A stretch of 64,000 bases of DNA. Source: an uncultured Clostridia bacterium. Its GTDB lineage: Bacteria > Bacillota > Clostridia > UBA1381. The stretch is taken from the NCBI GenBank assembly GCA_947624485.1, contig CANQKM010000003.1, forward strand, positions 62,001-126,000. The letters are read 5' to 3'. The notes beneath the pieces were generated by a model. It had not been told where the DNA came from and ran no database searches. It saw only the letters and a list, made by a program, of their open reading frames with translations. Below are positions 1 through 7,604 of the stretch, piece after piece. Numbering within the stretch: position 1 is the first letter of the stretch; each line of letters begins with the position of its first letter. A program made the position numbers and the translations under genes.

Positions 1-1167
1 GGGCAGCGTGTTCTTTGAAAGCATACGCTGTAATTCCGACGCGCTGTATCCGTGCGAGTATATGACATTATCCGCATCAAGCAGTCCCTGAAGCTCCTGT
101 ACGCGCTCAAGTAATCCTATGTGAAAAGCCGCGACGCACATACTGTCCGAGATCGGTTGGCAGCAGGTGCTGCGGAATTCTATTGTTCCGCGGTAGGTCA
201 GATCCTCAAATTTGAAGGTTCTCAGATGTTCCAGATCCTCAATGCAAGGTGTAATTTCAATATCCACATAACGCTCGCCATCAAAATATTCACCATCTAT
301 TTTATCGCGTTTCAAATATTCGTTTATCGGCACAGGCTCGAAATTAACATATTTGCCGTCACGCATTGTGCAGTAAATGCTTGTGGTTTTAATATATTCA
401 ACCAAATCGTTTACATCCTTCAGCTCGTATTCAAACATACCGATATTATGCGGATTATACCCCTGCATACTGCGTTCCCAGAGCATATTGCGCGCGCAAA
501 GCAAATCCGCTTCCTCGTCCATGAGCGAGTTCGCAAACAGCAACGATTTAAACGGCTCAAGTCTGCCGAAGGTGTTTATCACCGGTATTAAATCATCGTA
601 AAAAATATCAATTTGCACCTGTGACGCGCTTGTGAATGTGCCGAATGTCGGAAAACGATGAAACGCGAAGCCGTTGTTTTCGTACTTCGGGTACGAATGC
701 AGATGATGATAGAGCATTCTGTATCGTTCGTTCGGTATCGGCTTATTGCGGTTTATATGATAGTACGGGTTAATTCCCATTCCGGTAAGCGTGTAATTAT
801 ACTTCGATAAAAAGCCGTTTATATATGTATAATACGCGTCAAACCGCCGTTTGATCTCGTGTAGATTTTCACCCTTGCCGAGCGACAGCTCAAGATTTGA
901 GTAGGAGCAGTCGAAGGAAAGGTCATCGCCCGTGGCGCTGTCCTGCATGGAGTAAGCGTTTCCGTCCGCGTCAAAACCGATTGGAGAGAAATTGAAATGA
1001 GCGCGGAAGGCTTTTGTCATTTCAAAAATTACAGCTTCCTCGACCGGCTCTTTATTAAGATTTACGATCGGCATTTCAATCTCAATTCCTATAAATTTTC
1101 GGATTTTTGATTTTGTCGGAGTTATGTATTTTTCATATATCGCTTGATTTATTGTCTCTTGATCCAT
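1..1167 (-). CDS. Glutamate-cysteine ligase-like protein (GCS2 family), 3' end outside window
   Basis: Reading the minus strand from an ATG at 1167 gives 389 uninterrupted codons up to base 1, so the C-terminus lies outside the window. A GGGTGG ribosome binding site precedes the start. Residues 27-33 read GIEIEMP, typical of the N-terminal strand of glutamate-cysteine ligases, and a stretch near the visible end reads TIEFRSTCCQP, which resembles the substrate-binding region of the same fold. Members ligate glutamate to cysteine with ATP, or another amine to a carboxylate, in the cytoplasm. The gene is divergent from an O-acetylhomoserine sulfhydrylase at the edge of a sulfur-metabolism island, which suits gamma-glutamylcysteine formation. 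A YbdK-like carboxylate-amine ligase remains possible, so no gene symbol is given. Confidence 0.75.
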   Translation of the reverse strand, partial: MDQETINQAIYEKYITPTKSKIRKFIGIEIEMPIVNLNKEPVEEAVIFEMTKAFRAHFNFSPIGFDADGNAYSMQDSATGDDLSFDCSYSNLELSLGKGENLHEIKRRFDAYYTYINGFLSKYNYTLTGMGINPYYHINRNKPIPNERYRMLYHHLHSYPKYENNGFAFHRFPTFGTFTSASQVQIDIFYDDLIPVINTFGRLEPFKSLLFANSLMDEEADLLCARNMLWERSMQGYNPHNIGMFEYELKDVNDLVEYIKTTSIYCTMRDGKYVNFEPVPINEYLKRDKIDGEYFDGERYVDIEITPCIEDLEHLRTFKFEDLTYRGTIEFRSTCCQPISDSMCVAAFHIGLLERVQELQGLLDADNVIYSHGYSASELQRMLSKNTLP

Positions 1168-1319
1168 TTTATCCACCCATATTAAAAAATATATTATTCC
1201 CATAGATTTAATATGATTTATTATACGCTTTTAACGCGGGCTTGTCAATAGTAATTTTATCTGATTTTGAAGTCTTTTTGATATAGATAAAGACTATAAC
1301 CGGCTCTAACTAAACTGAA

Positions 1320-1349
1320 TTGGACAAAATAAAAGGTTTATAGTATAAT
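1320..1349 (+). promoter_or_regulatory. Sigma-A-type promoter of the OAH sulfhydrylase gene
   Basis: TTGGAC at 1320-1325 and TATAAT at 1344-1349 are separated by 18 bp. The predicted start of transcription, near 1356, lies just before the conserved leader element. Confidence 0.7.
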
Positions 1350-1361
1350 GCATAACAAGTT

Positions 1362-1425
1362 AAAGTTGACTAAACAAATTAGAGACTTGCAGGAAATTTA
1401 TGATTACTCTGCAGGTCTTTTTATT
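1362..1425 (+). promoter_or_regulatory. Conserved sulfur-island leader with intrinsic terminator (copy 1)
   Basis: The stretch AAAGTTGACTAAAC begins at 1362 and runs into AAATTAGAGACTTG. It contains a CTAA/TTAG mini-hairpin with a 5-nt loop at 1370-1382. The following stem pairs 1384-1392 (GACTTGCAG) with 1409-1417 (CTGCAGGTC, one G-U pair) and ends in a T-run, so it looks like an intrinsic terminator between promoter and gene. Copies 2 and 3 stand before the nitrogenase-like D gene and the nifX/nifB/nflH operon. I infer transcription attenuation; an operator bound by a repressor is the alternative. Confidence 0.65.
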
Positions 1426-1446
1426 TGACAAGGAGGTTTACATATC

Positions 1447-2760
1447 ATGGCAGAGTACAAATTTGACACAGTAAAGGTAAGAGGAGGCTACAATTCTCGG
1501 GAACATAACAATTCGGTAGCTGTTCCGATATACGCGACAGCAGCATATGATTTTGATGGTTATGACCATTTTAACAGAATACGCGCCGGTGCTGAGTTAG
1601 GGTATCTTTATACGCGAGTTGCTAATCCGACGGTGGCTGTTCTTGAAGCGAGGGTCGCAGCGTTAGACGGTGGTGTGGCAGCAATCGGACTTGCATCAGG
1701 TATGGCGGCTGTCAGCTATTCAATATTGGCGGTGACAGGAGGGAATGGCAGAATTCTCTCAACAAAGCAGATTTACGGCGGCTCATTTGATCTCGAAAAC
1801 GATCTGTTCCCTTCACTTGGAGTTGATTTTGATTTGATAAGTCATAAAAGCTCTCCGGATGAATGGGAAGCAAATATAAAAGAAGATACGAAGGCAATAT
1901 TTGTAGAAAGCATTTCTAACCCGGGCGCAAAGCTGCTTGACATAGATGCTCTCGCGGAGCTTGCACACAGTCATGGTATTCCTCTTATTGTGGATAATAC
2001 CTTTGCCACGCCATATCTTTTCAGACCTCTGGAGCATGGCGCCGATATTGTTGTATATTCGGCAACCAAAGGGCTAAACGGTCACGGTAACGCAATAGGC
2101 GGTGTTATAGTTGAAGGAAAACCGTTTGCATGGACGGAGAAAAAGTTCCCGCATTTCCATAAAAGACATTGGGTGACGCGCGATCTTCATGACGAGGAAA
2201 GGAGTTTTGCGGAGGCGTTTGCGCAGATGCCGTTCACGGCATATGTTCGGACTACATTGCTTGCATATCTCGGCGCAGCTCTCAGTCCGTATGACGCTCA
2301 GCTTATTCTGATAGGACTTGAAACGCTTTCGGAGAGGGTTTCAAAACAGATTGCAAACACGCGTAAAATTATCGAATATCTTAAAACACGAGAAGATGCG
2401 GTATCGTGGATAAGCTATCCCGAGCTTGAGGATAGTGAGTATAAGCCGCTTGCAAATAAATATTTCCCCAATGGAGCGGGCACGGTACTTACATTCGGGT
2501 TCAAAGGAAACGACGAGCAGCTTAATAAATTGCTCAAGGCGACAAAGATTTTCGGATATCAGGTAAATGTCGGCGACGCAAAATCACTTATTGTAAATTC
2601 ACCTAAGACTACACATGGTGAGTTGCGTCCGCACGAGCTTGCGGAAGCGGATATACGCCCGGACACTATACGTCTGTCGCTTGGACTGGAGGACGCGGAG
2701 GATCTTATAGCGGATCTTGAACAAGCGTTTTCTGAGGCAGGTTTCAAAACAATAAATTAA
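1447..2760 (+). CDS. O-acetylhomoserine aminocarboxypropyltransferase (OAH sulfhydrylase), copy 1
   Basis: A 437-residue PLP enzyme of the Cys/Met metabolism family. The PLP lysine is K208 in the YSATKGLNGHG motif; the upstream SGMAA and VDNTFATPY motifs are those of the family. The length and the insertion after the PLP lysine (about residues 225-265) match long OAH sulfhydrylases rather than the roughly 385-residue cystathionine synthases and lyases. The reaction joins sulfide or methanethiol to O-acetylhomoserine, giving homocysteine or methionine in the cytoplasm. The start has an AGGAGG box 10 bp upstream. The gene has its own promoter and a shared leader terminator, so its expression is probably tied to the nitrogenase-like genes. 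A second copy lies at 13854. Confidence 0.9.
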   Translation: MAEYKFDTVKVRGGYNSREHNNSVAVPIYATAAYDFDGYDHFNRIRAGAELGYLYTRVANPTVAVLEARVAALDGGVAAIGLASGMAAVSYSILAVTGGNGRILSTKQIYGGSFDLENDLFPSLGVDFDLISHKSSPDEWEANIKEDTKAIFVESISNPGAKLLDIDALAELAHSHGIPLIVDNTFATPYLFRPLEHGADIVVYSATKGLNGHGNAIGGVIVEGKPFAWTEKKFPHFHKRHWVTRDLHDEERSFAEAFAQMPFTAYVRTTLLAYLGAALSPYDAQLILIGLETLSERVSKQIANTRKIIEYLKTREDAVSWISYPELEDSEYKPLANKYFPNGAGTVLTFGFKGNDEQLNKLLKATKIFGYQVNVGDAKSLIVNSPKTTHGELRPHELAEADIRPDTIRLSLGLEDAEDLIADLEQAFSEAGFKTIN

Positions 2761-2779
2761 AGCGAATATTTTTATTCAC

Positions 2780-2817
2780 ATTCCAAACGGATATTTTCAT
2801 AAATGTCCGCTTGGAAT
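2780..2817 (+). terminator. Stem-loop after OAH sulfhydrylase copy 1
   Basis: ATTCCAA at 2780-2786 pairs with TTGGAAT at 2811-2817, and CGGA with TCCG inside it. The downstream tract is AT-rich but not a clean T-run, so termination efficiency is uncertain. Confidence 0.5.
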
Positions 2818-2823
2818 ATATAT

Positions 2824-2898
2824 GGCACTGTAGCCAAAGGTTTGGCGAGGAGTCTCATAAACTTTATATTTCCGGTTCGATTCCGGGCGGTGCCGCCA
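2824..2898 (+). tRNA. Divergent tRNA or tRNA-like element, anticodon CAU
   Basis: A 7-bp acceptor stem pairs GGCACTG (2824-2830) with CGGTGCC (2888-2894), one G-U. The T-arm has the standard TTCGATT loop, the D-arm pairs GCC with GGC, and CCA is encoded at 2896-2898. The anticodon loop CTCATAA (2854-2860) puts CAU in the anticodon, as in methionine or lysidine-modified isoleucine tRNAs. Oddities are two G-U pairs in the anticodon stem, an extra linker base after the D stem, and G at the discriminator position, where methionine tRNAs normally have A. It ends 31 bp before an ABC-transporter operon. It may be a real tRNA, a decayed one, or a tRNA mimic in a leader. Confidence 0.6.
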
Positions 2899-2929
2899 TT
2901 TAATTTTAAAAATAAGGAGTTGTTTTATT

Positions 2930-3988
2930 ATGAAAAACATTAAAAAAATTGCGCTTATATCGGCGCTTACGCTGATGCTTGGTTCATCGCTTACGGCGTG
3001 CCAAAATTCAAATCAGAGTTCCGGCGGTAATTCGTCCGCGACCGCAGTCACACAGGAATACAAATACGGAAAAATAGATATTCCCGCTCTTGACGGAGCG
3101 TTATGCGGCGCGCCGATTTACATAGCGTATGAGAATGGTTTTTTTGCGGAGGAAGGCTTTGATGTAAATCTGATTTCCGCAGATTTTGAAACAAGAAAAA
3201 TAGGACTTAATAACGGAACTATTCCTATCACAAACGGCGACTTTCAATTTTTCCCTTCAATGGAGAACGGAGTAAACGCAAAGGTTGTTGACGGGCTGCA
3301 TAAAGGCTGCATTAAACTTGTTGTTCGTCCGGATTCCGATATTTCTACCGCAGCTGATTTAAAAGGTAAAAAAATCGGCGTCGATGAAATAGGCGGTACG
3401 CCGCATCAGGTGGCGAGCGTATGGATCGAACAAGCGGGTATTTCGGCGCTGCCGGAGGACAATGAAGTGACCTTCCTTCCGTTTTCGGACGGAAACCTTG
3501 AGCTTGAAGCGCTGTACAGCGGCGATATTGACGTTGCCGCGATGTGGGATCCTCTCGGAAGCGTTGCGGCTAAAGCGGGTAAAGCTAAGGTGATTTTAGA
3601 TATTGCAAAGGATCAGCCGTTTGCGGGTAAATACTGCTGCTTCCTGTTTGCGTCAAGTAAGGTGCTTGAGGAAGAACCGGAAAAGATTGCCGCGCTGGAC
3701 CGCGCACTCAGAAAAGCGCAGGAATGGATACATGAAAATCCCGATGAAGCCGTTGATATTATAATCAAAGGTAAATACGCGCAAATTGAAGATAAAGAGC
3801 TTGCGAAGGAGCTTATCGTATGCTATGAATATCCATCCGAACATGAACACCACAGTGATAATCAAAATGTGGGCGAGGATGTGGCATATTTTTCAAAAGC
3901 GCTGTATGACATAGGCTATCTCGAAACGGACCCTGAGCAGTTTACGCAGGAGGTATACAGGGAACTCGATCTTAATCTCGGCAAGTAA
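2930..3988 (+). CDS. ABC transporter substrate-binding lipoprotein, NitT/TauT (SsuA/NMT1-like) family
   Basis: 352 residues with a lipoprotein signal peptide: a basic N-terminus, a hydrophobic core and the lipobox LTAC, with the cysteine near residue 24. The mature part has the NMT1-like pattern of this family: a loop around LCGAPIYIAYENGFF, then DLKGKKIGVDE, then AMWDPLG. Relatives bind sulfonates, taurine, nitrate or pyrimidine precursors outside the membrane. The permease and ATPase genes follow directly. Between two OAH sulfhydrylases and beside nitrogenase-like genes, an organosulfur ligand is the likeliest inference, but nothing in the sequence fixes it. An AAGGAG box precedes the ATG. 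Confidence 0.88.
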   Translation: MKNIKKIALISALTLMLGSSLTACQNSNQSSGGNSSATAVTQEYKYGKIDIPALDGALCGAPIYIAYENGFFAEEGFDVNLISADFETRKIGLNNGTIPITNGDFQFFPSMENGVNAKVVDGLHKGCIKLVVRPDSDISTAADLKGKKIGVDEIGGTPHQVASVWIEQAGISALPEDNEVTFLPFSDGNLELEALYSGDIDVAAMWDPLGSVAAKAGKAKVILDIAKDQPFAGKYCCFLFASSKVLEEEPEKIAALDRALRKAQEWIHENPDEAVDIIIKGKYAQIEDKELAKELIVCYEYPSEHEHHSDNQNVGEDVAYFSKALYDIGYLETDPEQFTQEVYRELDLNLGK

Positions 3989-4000
3989 GAGGTGATAATT

Positions 4001-5029
4001 TTGAGGATTTCATATAAGGAGCCGTCCCCGAATAAGGGACGGCTCAATATAAATTTCATAGCTGTAATACTGTTCACAATCGCGGGATTTGCAGCTGCAA
4101 TTTTGGCAAATATTTTTATACCGCAAATCTCGGCGGGAGTTAAAATAAAGGATTACACATTCGGAGGTATTACGCTTAATATAAACAGCGCCTACAGACT
4201 TGTGTTGGCGGCGCTGATAGCATTATATACCGCGATAGGTATTTTTTCGGCATTTGATAAGGATAGACGTAAAAAATATAAAAAGCGGGCACAGTTTCGC
4301 TTTGCCGCCGGAATAGCTCTGGCGTTATGGGATTTATTCGGCACTAAATTACAGCTTTTGCCGCAGCCGTTTTTTCCCGGTCCCGCGGGAATAATCGAGG
4401 CTTTTTTGTCGGAAAGCGGTTTTGTAATACAGAATACTCTGTACTCGCTGCGTCTGTTTGCCGTTGGATTTATATTTGGAGTGGCGTTCGGAGTAGGCAC
4501 GGGAATAATCATAGGCTGGTTCCCGAAGGCATACTACTGGCTGACGCCGGTGCTTAACATCGCGGGAGTAGTTCCGGCAGTGGCTTGGATGCCGTTTGCG
4601 CTGACGCTTTTCCCTACTCCGTTTACGGCGGCGGTATTTTTAATAGTTATATGCGTGTGGTTCCCGGTCGCGTCGCTTGCGGCGTCGGGCGTGCAGAGTA
4701 CCCCGAAGGCGCAGTTCGAGGCGGCGCGGACGCTGGGAGGAAAAACTTCATATCTGGTATTTCATGTGGCAATTCCTCATGCTATGCCGCAGATTTTCAC
4801 AGGAATAAACACAGCGAACGCGTTTGCGTTTACCACGCTCGTCATGGCTGAAATGATGGGTCAGCCGGGAGGACTGGGATATTATATAAACGCTTCAAAG
4901 GTATGGAGCGCGTATTATAAGGTATTTGCGGCTATTATTGTCATGGCGGTTATGTTCAGCCTGATTACAAAAGGTATCGGGCTTATTGAATCGCGGGTGC
5001 TCCGCTGGCAAAGGGGGCTTGTAAAATGA
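4001..5029 (+). CDS. ABC transporter permease, NitT/TauT family (SsuC-like)
   Basis: A multi-spanning membrane protein of 342 residues from the chosen TTG start. AGAGGTG at 3988-3994 is well spaced for that TTG; an in-frame GTG at 3992 overlaps the same box and is less likely. The C-terminal half is a BPD_transp_1 domain, with the cytoplasmic EAA loop recognisable as FEAARTLGG followed by P about 18 residues on. The N-terminal ~110 residues add two or three hydrophobic segments beyond the family's usual core. It overlaps the ATPase gene by 4 bp (ATGA), so the two are translationally coupled. It would form the membrane channel of the importer. Confidence 0.88.
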   Translation: MRISYKEPSPNKGRLNINFIAVILFTIAGFAAAILANIFIPQISAGVKIKDYTFGGITLNINSAYRLVLAALIALYTAIGIFSAFDKDRRKKYKKRAQFRFAAGIALALWDLFGTKLQLLPQPFFPGPAGIIEAFLSESGFVIQNTLYSLRLFAVGFIFGVAFGVGTGIIIGWFPKAYYWLTPVLNIAGVVPAVAWMPFALTLFPTPFTAAVFLIVICVWFPVASLAASGVQSTPKAQFEAARTLGGKTSYLVFHVAIPHAMPQIFTGINTANAFAFTTLVMAEMMGQPGGLGYYINASKVWSAYYKVFAAIIVMAVMFSLITKGIGLIESRVLRWQRGLVK

Positions 5030-5805
5030 GTGATGTGATTTTGGAAATAAAAGGGATAAACAGAATTTATAAGGACGAGGACAACACGGTTGAAGCTTTG
5101 AATGATATAAATTTATCCGTAAAAAGAGGAGAATTTATATCCATTATAGGTTCGTCAGGCTGCGGAAAAACAACGCTTTTACGGCTTATAGCCGGACTTG
5201 ACAAGCCGCAGTCGGGTAAGCTTTTGCAGAGCGGAGAGGAAATAATATCGCCGGATCCGAGCAGAGGCTATGTTTTTCAGCAGGGCGGACTGTTTCAGTG
5301 GCTTACGGTCGAGCAGAATATTGCCGCCGGTTTAAAAGCGCGGCGCGTCTATAAAGAGAACAAGCATAAGGTGGCGGAGTATATCGATTTAATAGGCTTA
5401 AACGGCTTTGAAAAATCATATCCGCATCAGATCAGCGGAGGTATGGCGCAGCGCGTAGCGATAGCGCGCGCTCTTATAAACGATCCGGAGCTGCTTTTGC
5501 TTGACGAGCCTATGGGCGCGCTTGATTCATTTACACGCGCGGATATACAGGATAAGCTGCTGGAATTAAAACGCGGCAATAATGCAACAATGATACTTGT
5601 CACGCATGATGTGGACGAAGCGATTTATCTGTCTGACAGAATTGTTATTATGACGCCGCGTCCCGGTAAAATAAGTGAGATTATGGAGATCAAGCTTCCC
5701 CATCCCAGACACAGAGGCGGAGTTGAATTTTTATCTATACGAAAAAATATACTGGAGAAATTTCATATGGCAAGCGCCTATCCGGAGCCCGAATACAGAA
5801 TCTGA
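5026..5805 (+). CDS. ABC transporter ATP-binding protein, NitT/TauT family (SsuB/TauB-like)
   Basis: 259 residues with all motifs of an active ABC ATPase: Walker A GSSGCGKT, Q-loop in VFQQGG, signature SGGMAQR, Walker B LLLLDEP and the switch histidine in VTHDVDEA. It powers the importer formed with the two upstream gene products. It is the last gene of the operon; a strong stem-loop follows 22 bp after its stop codon. The closest described families transport nitrate, sulfonates and taurine, and the substrate here is inferred only from the sulfur context. Confidence 0.92.
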   Translation: MSDVILEIKGINRIYKDEDNTVEALNDINLSVKRGEFISIIGSSGCGKTTLLRLIAGLDKPQSGKLLQSGEEIISPDPSRGYVFQQGGLFQWLTVEQNIAAGLKARRVYKENKHKVAEYIDLIGLNGFEKSYPHQISGGMAQRVAIARALINDPELLLLDEPMGALDSFTRADIQDKLLELKRGNNATMILVTHDVDEAIYLSDRIVIMTPRPGKISEIMEIKLPHPRHRGGVEFLSIRKNILEKFHMASAYPEPEYRI

Positions 5806-5827
5806 TGCGCAGAATTTCCCATTAAGC

Positions 5828-5854
5828 AAACCGGCTGTCAACGGCAGCCGGTTT
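5828..5854 (+). terminator. Terminator of the ABC importer operon
   Basis: AAACCGGCTG at 5828-5837 pairs perfectly with CAGCCGGTTT at 5845-5854, and T-rich sequence follows. It lies between convergent genes and may work in both directions. Confidence 0.75.
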
Positions 5855-5866
5855 ATGTTTATGTGT

Positions 5867-6199
5867 TTAAAAGAGTTTATCTTCAATTATTTTTTCAAAG
5901 ACCTCGTTTATCTCTCCCGAGACCTCAAACACTCTCAGACCTTTTGAAATAAGGTACGCCGCCGCTCCTTCGCCGATTTTACCGGCGAATACCGCGTCAC
6001 AGCCGGAAAGCAGTTCTATTATTCTGTCAAAATTTGTTTGGTTATGACTGTGCGCGTGCTGACATGCGGCAACAGCGTCGCGCAGCTCTACATAAGAGTA
6101 ACCGCCGTTCTTTATTTCATATATCCTGAAAACCGCCGCCCTGCCGAAATGCTCGTTGATATGAATTCCGTCTGTGCTTGCAACCGCAATCAGTGCCAT
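5867..6199 (-). CDS. NifX/NafY-like iron-molybdenum-cofactor-binding domain protein, copy A
   Basis: 110 residues, about the length of a single dinitrogenase FeMo-cofactor domain (PF02579 type). The N-terminus reads IAVASTDGIHINEHFGRA, the family hallmark including the HFG motif. A histidine- and cysteine-containing stretch, CQHAHSH, follows near residue 46. Such proteins carry or store the metal cluster made by NifB. It is the last gene downstream of the NifD- and NifK-like genes, with its own AAGGAGGGG box, and a stem-loop separates it from the NifK-like gene. A second paralog lies at 9637, ahead of the NifB-like gene. Confidence 0.85.
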   Translation of the reverse strand: MALIAVASTDGIHINEHFGRAAVFRIYEIKNGGYSYVELRDAVAACQHAHSHNQTNFDRIIELLSGCDAVFAGKIGEGAAAYLISKGLRVFEVSGEINEVFEKIIEDKLF

Positions 6200-6221
6200 A
6201 ATAACCCCTCCTTAAAAACTT

Positions 6222-6247
6222 ATCGGAAGGAAAAAAATCCTTCCGAT
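6222..6247 (-). terminator. Stem-loop between the NifK-like and NifX-like genes
   Basis: TATCGGAAGG pairs with CCTTCCGATA around a 6-7 nt loop, and on the minus strand a short T-run follows. It may lower expression of the downstream NifX-like gene, or protect the upstream mRNA end. Confidence 0.55.
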
Positions 6248-6266
6248 ATTCGGTGTGTTGATGATA

Positions 6267-7604
6267 TTATCTATAAGTGTAAAGAACCGTATCGTAGATG
6301 TCCTCGATTACTCTCAAACCGCCGGTATAACCGACATAATTTGTCGTGAGTACCAATCTGTACGGAGTCGGGAGCGATGCGGAAAGAAAATCGTAATCCT
6401 TTTCCTTTGCGAGCTCCTTATCCCAGCCGCTGCCGATTATAAGACCGCGTCCGCTGTGACTGACCTTTCTGATTATATCCTGCGCCGCGCCCGCATCGGG
6501 ATTGAAATATACCGGTATATCACGCTTATCCGACGCACCCTTCAAATCCGCCGTAATCCGGTCGATATACTCTTTCGGAGTATTGTCAATTATAAATTGC
6601 TCCTTCGGCACAATTCCGGTTTCGTGAAGCAGAAATCTCGATAATCCTACGACATAGCCGGCATCATGCAGGATATGAACGTGGTTGGGCAGTCCGTAAC
6701 GAAATTCCAAAAGGAATGTCGCCAGATTGTCTATTTCCTCGTAGTAGGCACGCTCCTCCCGGTCGATGAATTTAAGCGCCTTTTCCTTGTCTGTTTCCGC
6801 TCCGTTTGCTATTGCGTAGTCTAAAACCTCTTTTAAGAAACGCGTTGTTTCGTTCGCCCCGATCGGCACATAGCGGAAGTGATAATACGGCTGTCCGTAC
6901 TTTTTCTCCAAGTGTTTCGCGATAGGTTCTCCATACCACGGGGACACTAAAACGTTGAAGTTTGCACGCGGTATTGTCTGCCATTCCTTCACACCGTCCG
7001 AATACGGACCGAACAGCACATTTACCTTTAAGCCTATGCCCTCCAAAAGACGCTTATACTCTGTCAGATTGCCCTTCCAGAATGGATCCTGATACGGAAT
7101 TGAAGCAAAAAGATTTACAAGGTTCCTCTCGCTCCGCACCGGATTTTCATCGATAAACCTGTCAACATACTGGTCGATAATAGCGTTCACGACATTACTG
7201 TGAGAAACATAGTTGTTTGATTTAAAGCCTGCCGTCTCCACATGAACTATCGGCTTGCCCTCAGCTAAAAATTCATCGGTTACCGATGCCACGTCATCGC
7301 CTACAATATCGGCGGTACAGCCCGTTACCACTACCTGTAAGTCCGTATCGAGCACCTTATATGTATTTTCGATAATCTGTCTTAAACGGTTCACGCCGCC
7401 GAAAACGACCTCCGTTTCACTGAAGTTGGTACATGGCGAAGTGCTGCCTCCGGCATAGCCGGTGGAACGCTCAAAAAAGCCCTGAACCATTGTTCCGCAG
7501 CCGGGACCGGAGTGGAGAATAGGCGTCGCTCTCGGGATCGCCACAACCGTCTGCAGCGCGCCTATGGCGCAGGCGTAACGCTCTTGTTCGATAAGTCCTG
7601 CCAT
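6267..7604 (-). CDS. Nitrogenase-like component 1 beta subunit (NifK-like; MarK/NflK-type)
   Basis: 445 residues of the nitrogenase component 1 family, shorter than true NifK (about 520). Cysteines sit at P-cluster-like positions: C12, C36 in HSGPGCG, C58, and C96 in TGCTADIVGDD. It would pair with the D-like subunit encoded immediately upstream, sharing one base with it, to form a heterotetramer carrying a P-type cluster. Chlorophyllide and protochlorophyllide reductases have related folds, but no pigment genes are nearby. The neighbours are sulfur-assimilation genes, so a methylthio-alkane-reductase-like activity is the best inference. Its N-terminus lacks the extension seen in molybdenum nitrogenase. 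Confidence 0.85.
   Translation of the reverse strand: MAGLIEQERYACAIGALQTVVAIPRATPILHSGPGCGTMVQGFFERSTGYAGGSTSPCTNFSETEVVFGGVNRLRQIIENTYKVLDTDLQVVVTGCTADIVGDDVASVTDEFLAEGKPIVHVETAGFKSNNYVSHSNVVNAIIDQYVDRFIDENPVRSERNLVNLFASIPYQDPFWKGNLTEYKRLLEGIGLKVNVLFGPYSDGVKEWQTIPRANFNVLVSPWYGEPIAKHLEKKYGQPYYHFRYVPIGANETTRFLKEVLDYAIANGAETDKEKALKFIDREERAYYEEIDNLATFLLEFRYGLPNHVHILHDAGYVVGLSRFLLHETGIVPKEQFIIDNTPKEYIDRITADLKGASDKRDIPVYFNPDAGAAQDIIRKVSHSGRGLIIGSGWDKELAKEKDYDFLSASLPTPYRLVLTTNYVGYTGGLRVIEDIYDTVLYTYR

Noticed and set aside
121..601. Two plus-strand open frames near the window start
   Set aside because: They are antisense to the glutamate-cysteine ligase-like gene, which has a start, a ribosome binding site and family motifs.
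1350..1440. S-box (SAM) riboswitch or T-box leader before the OAH sulfhydrylase
   Set aside because: The leader is only about 75 nt before the terminator ends and lacks the S-box core and the T-box GGTGG sequence.
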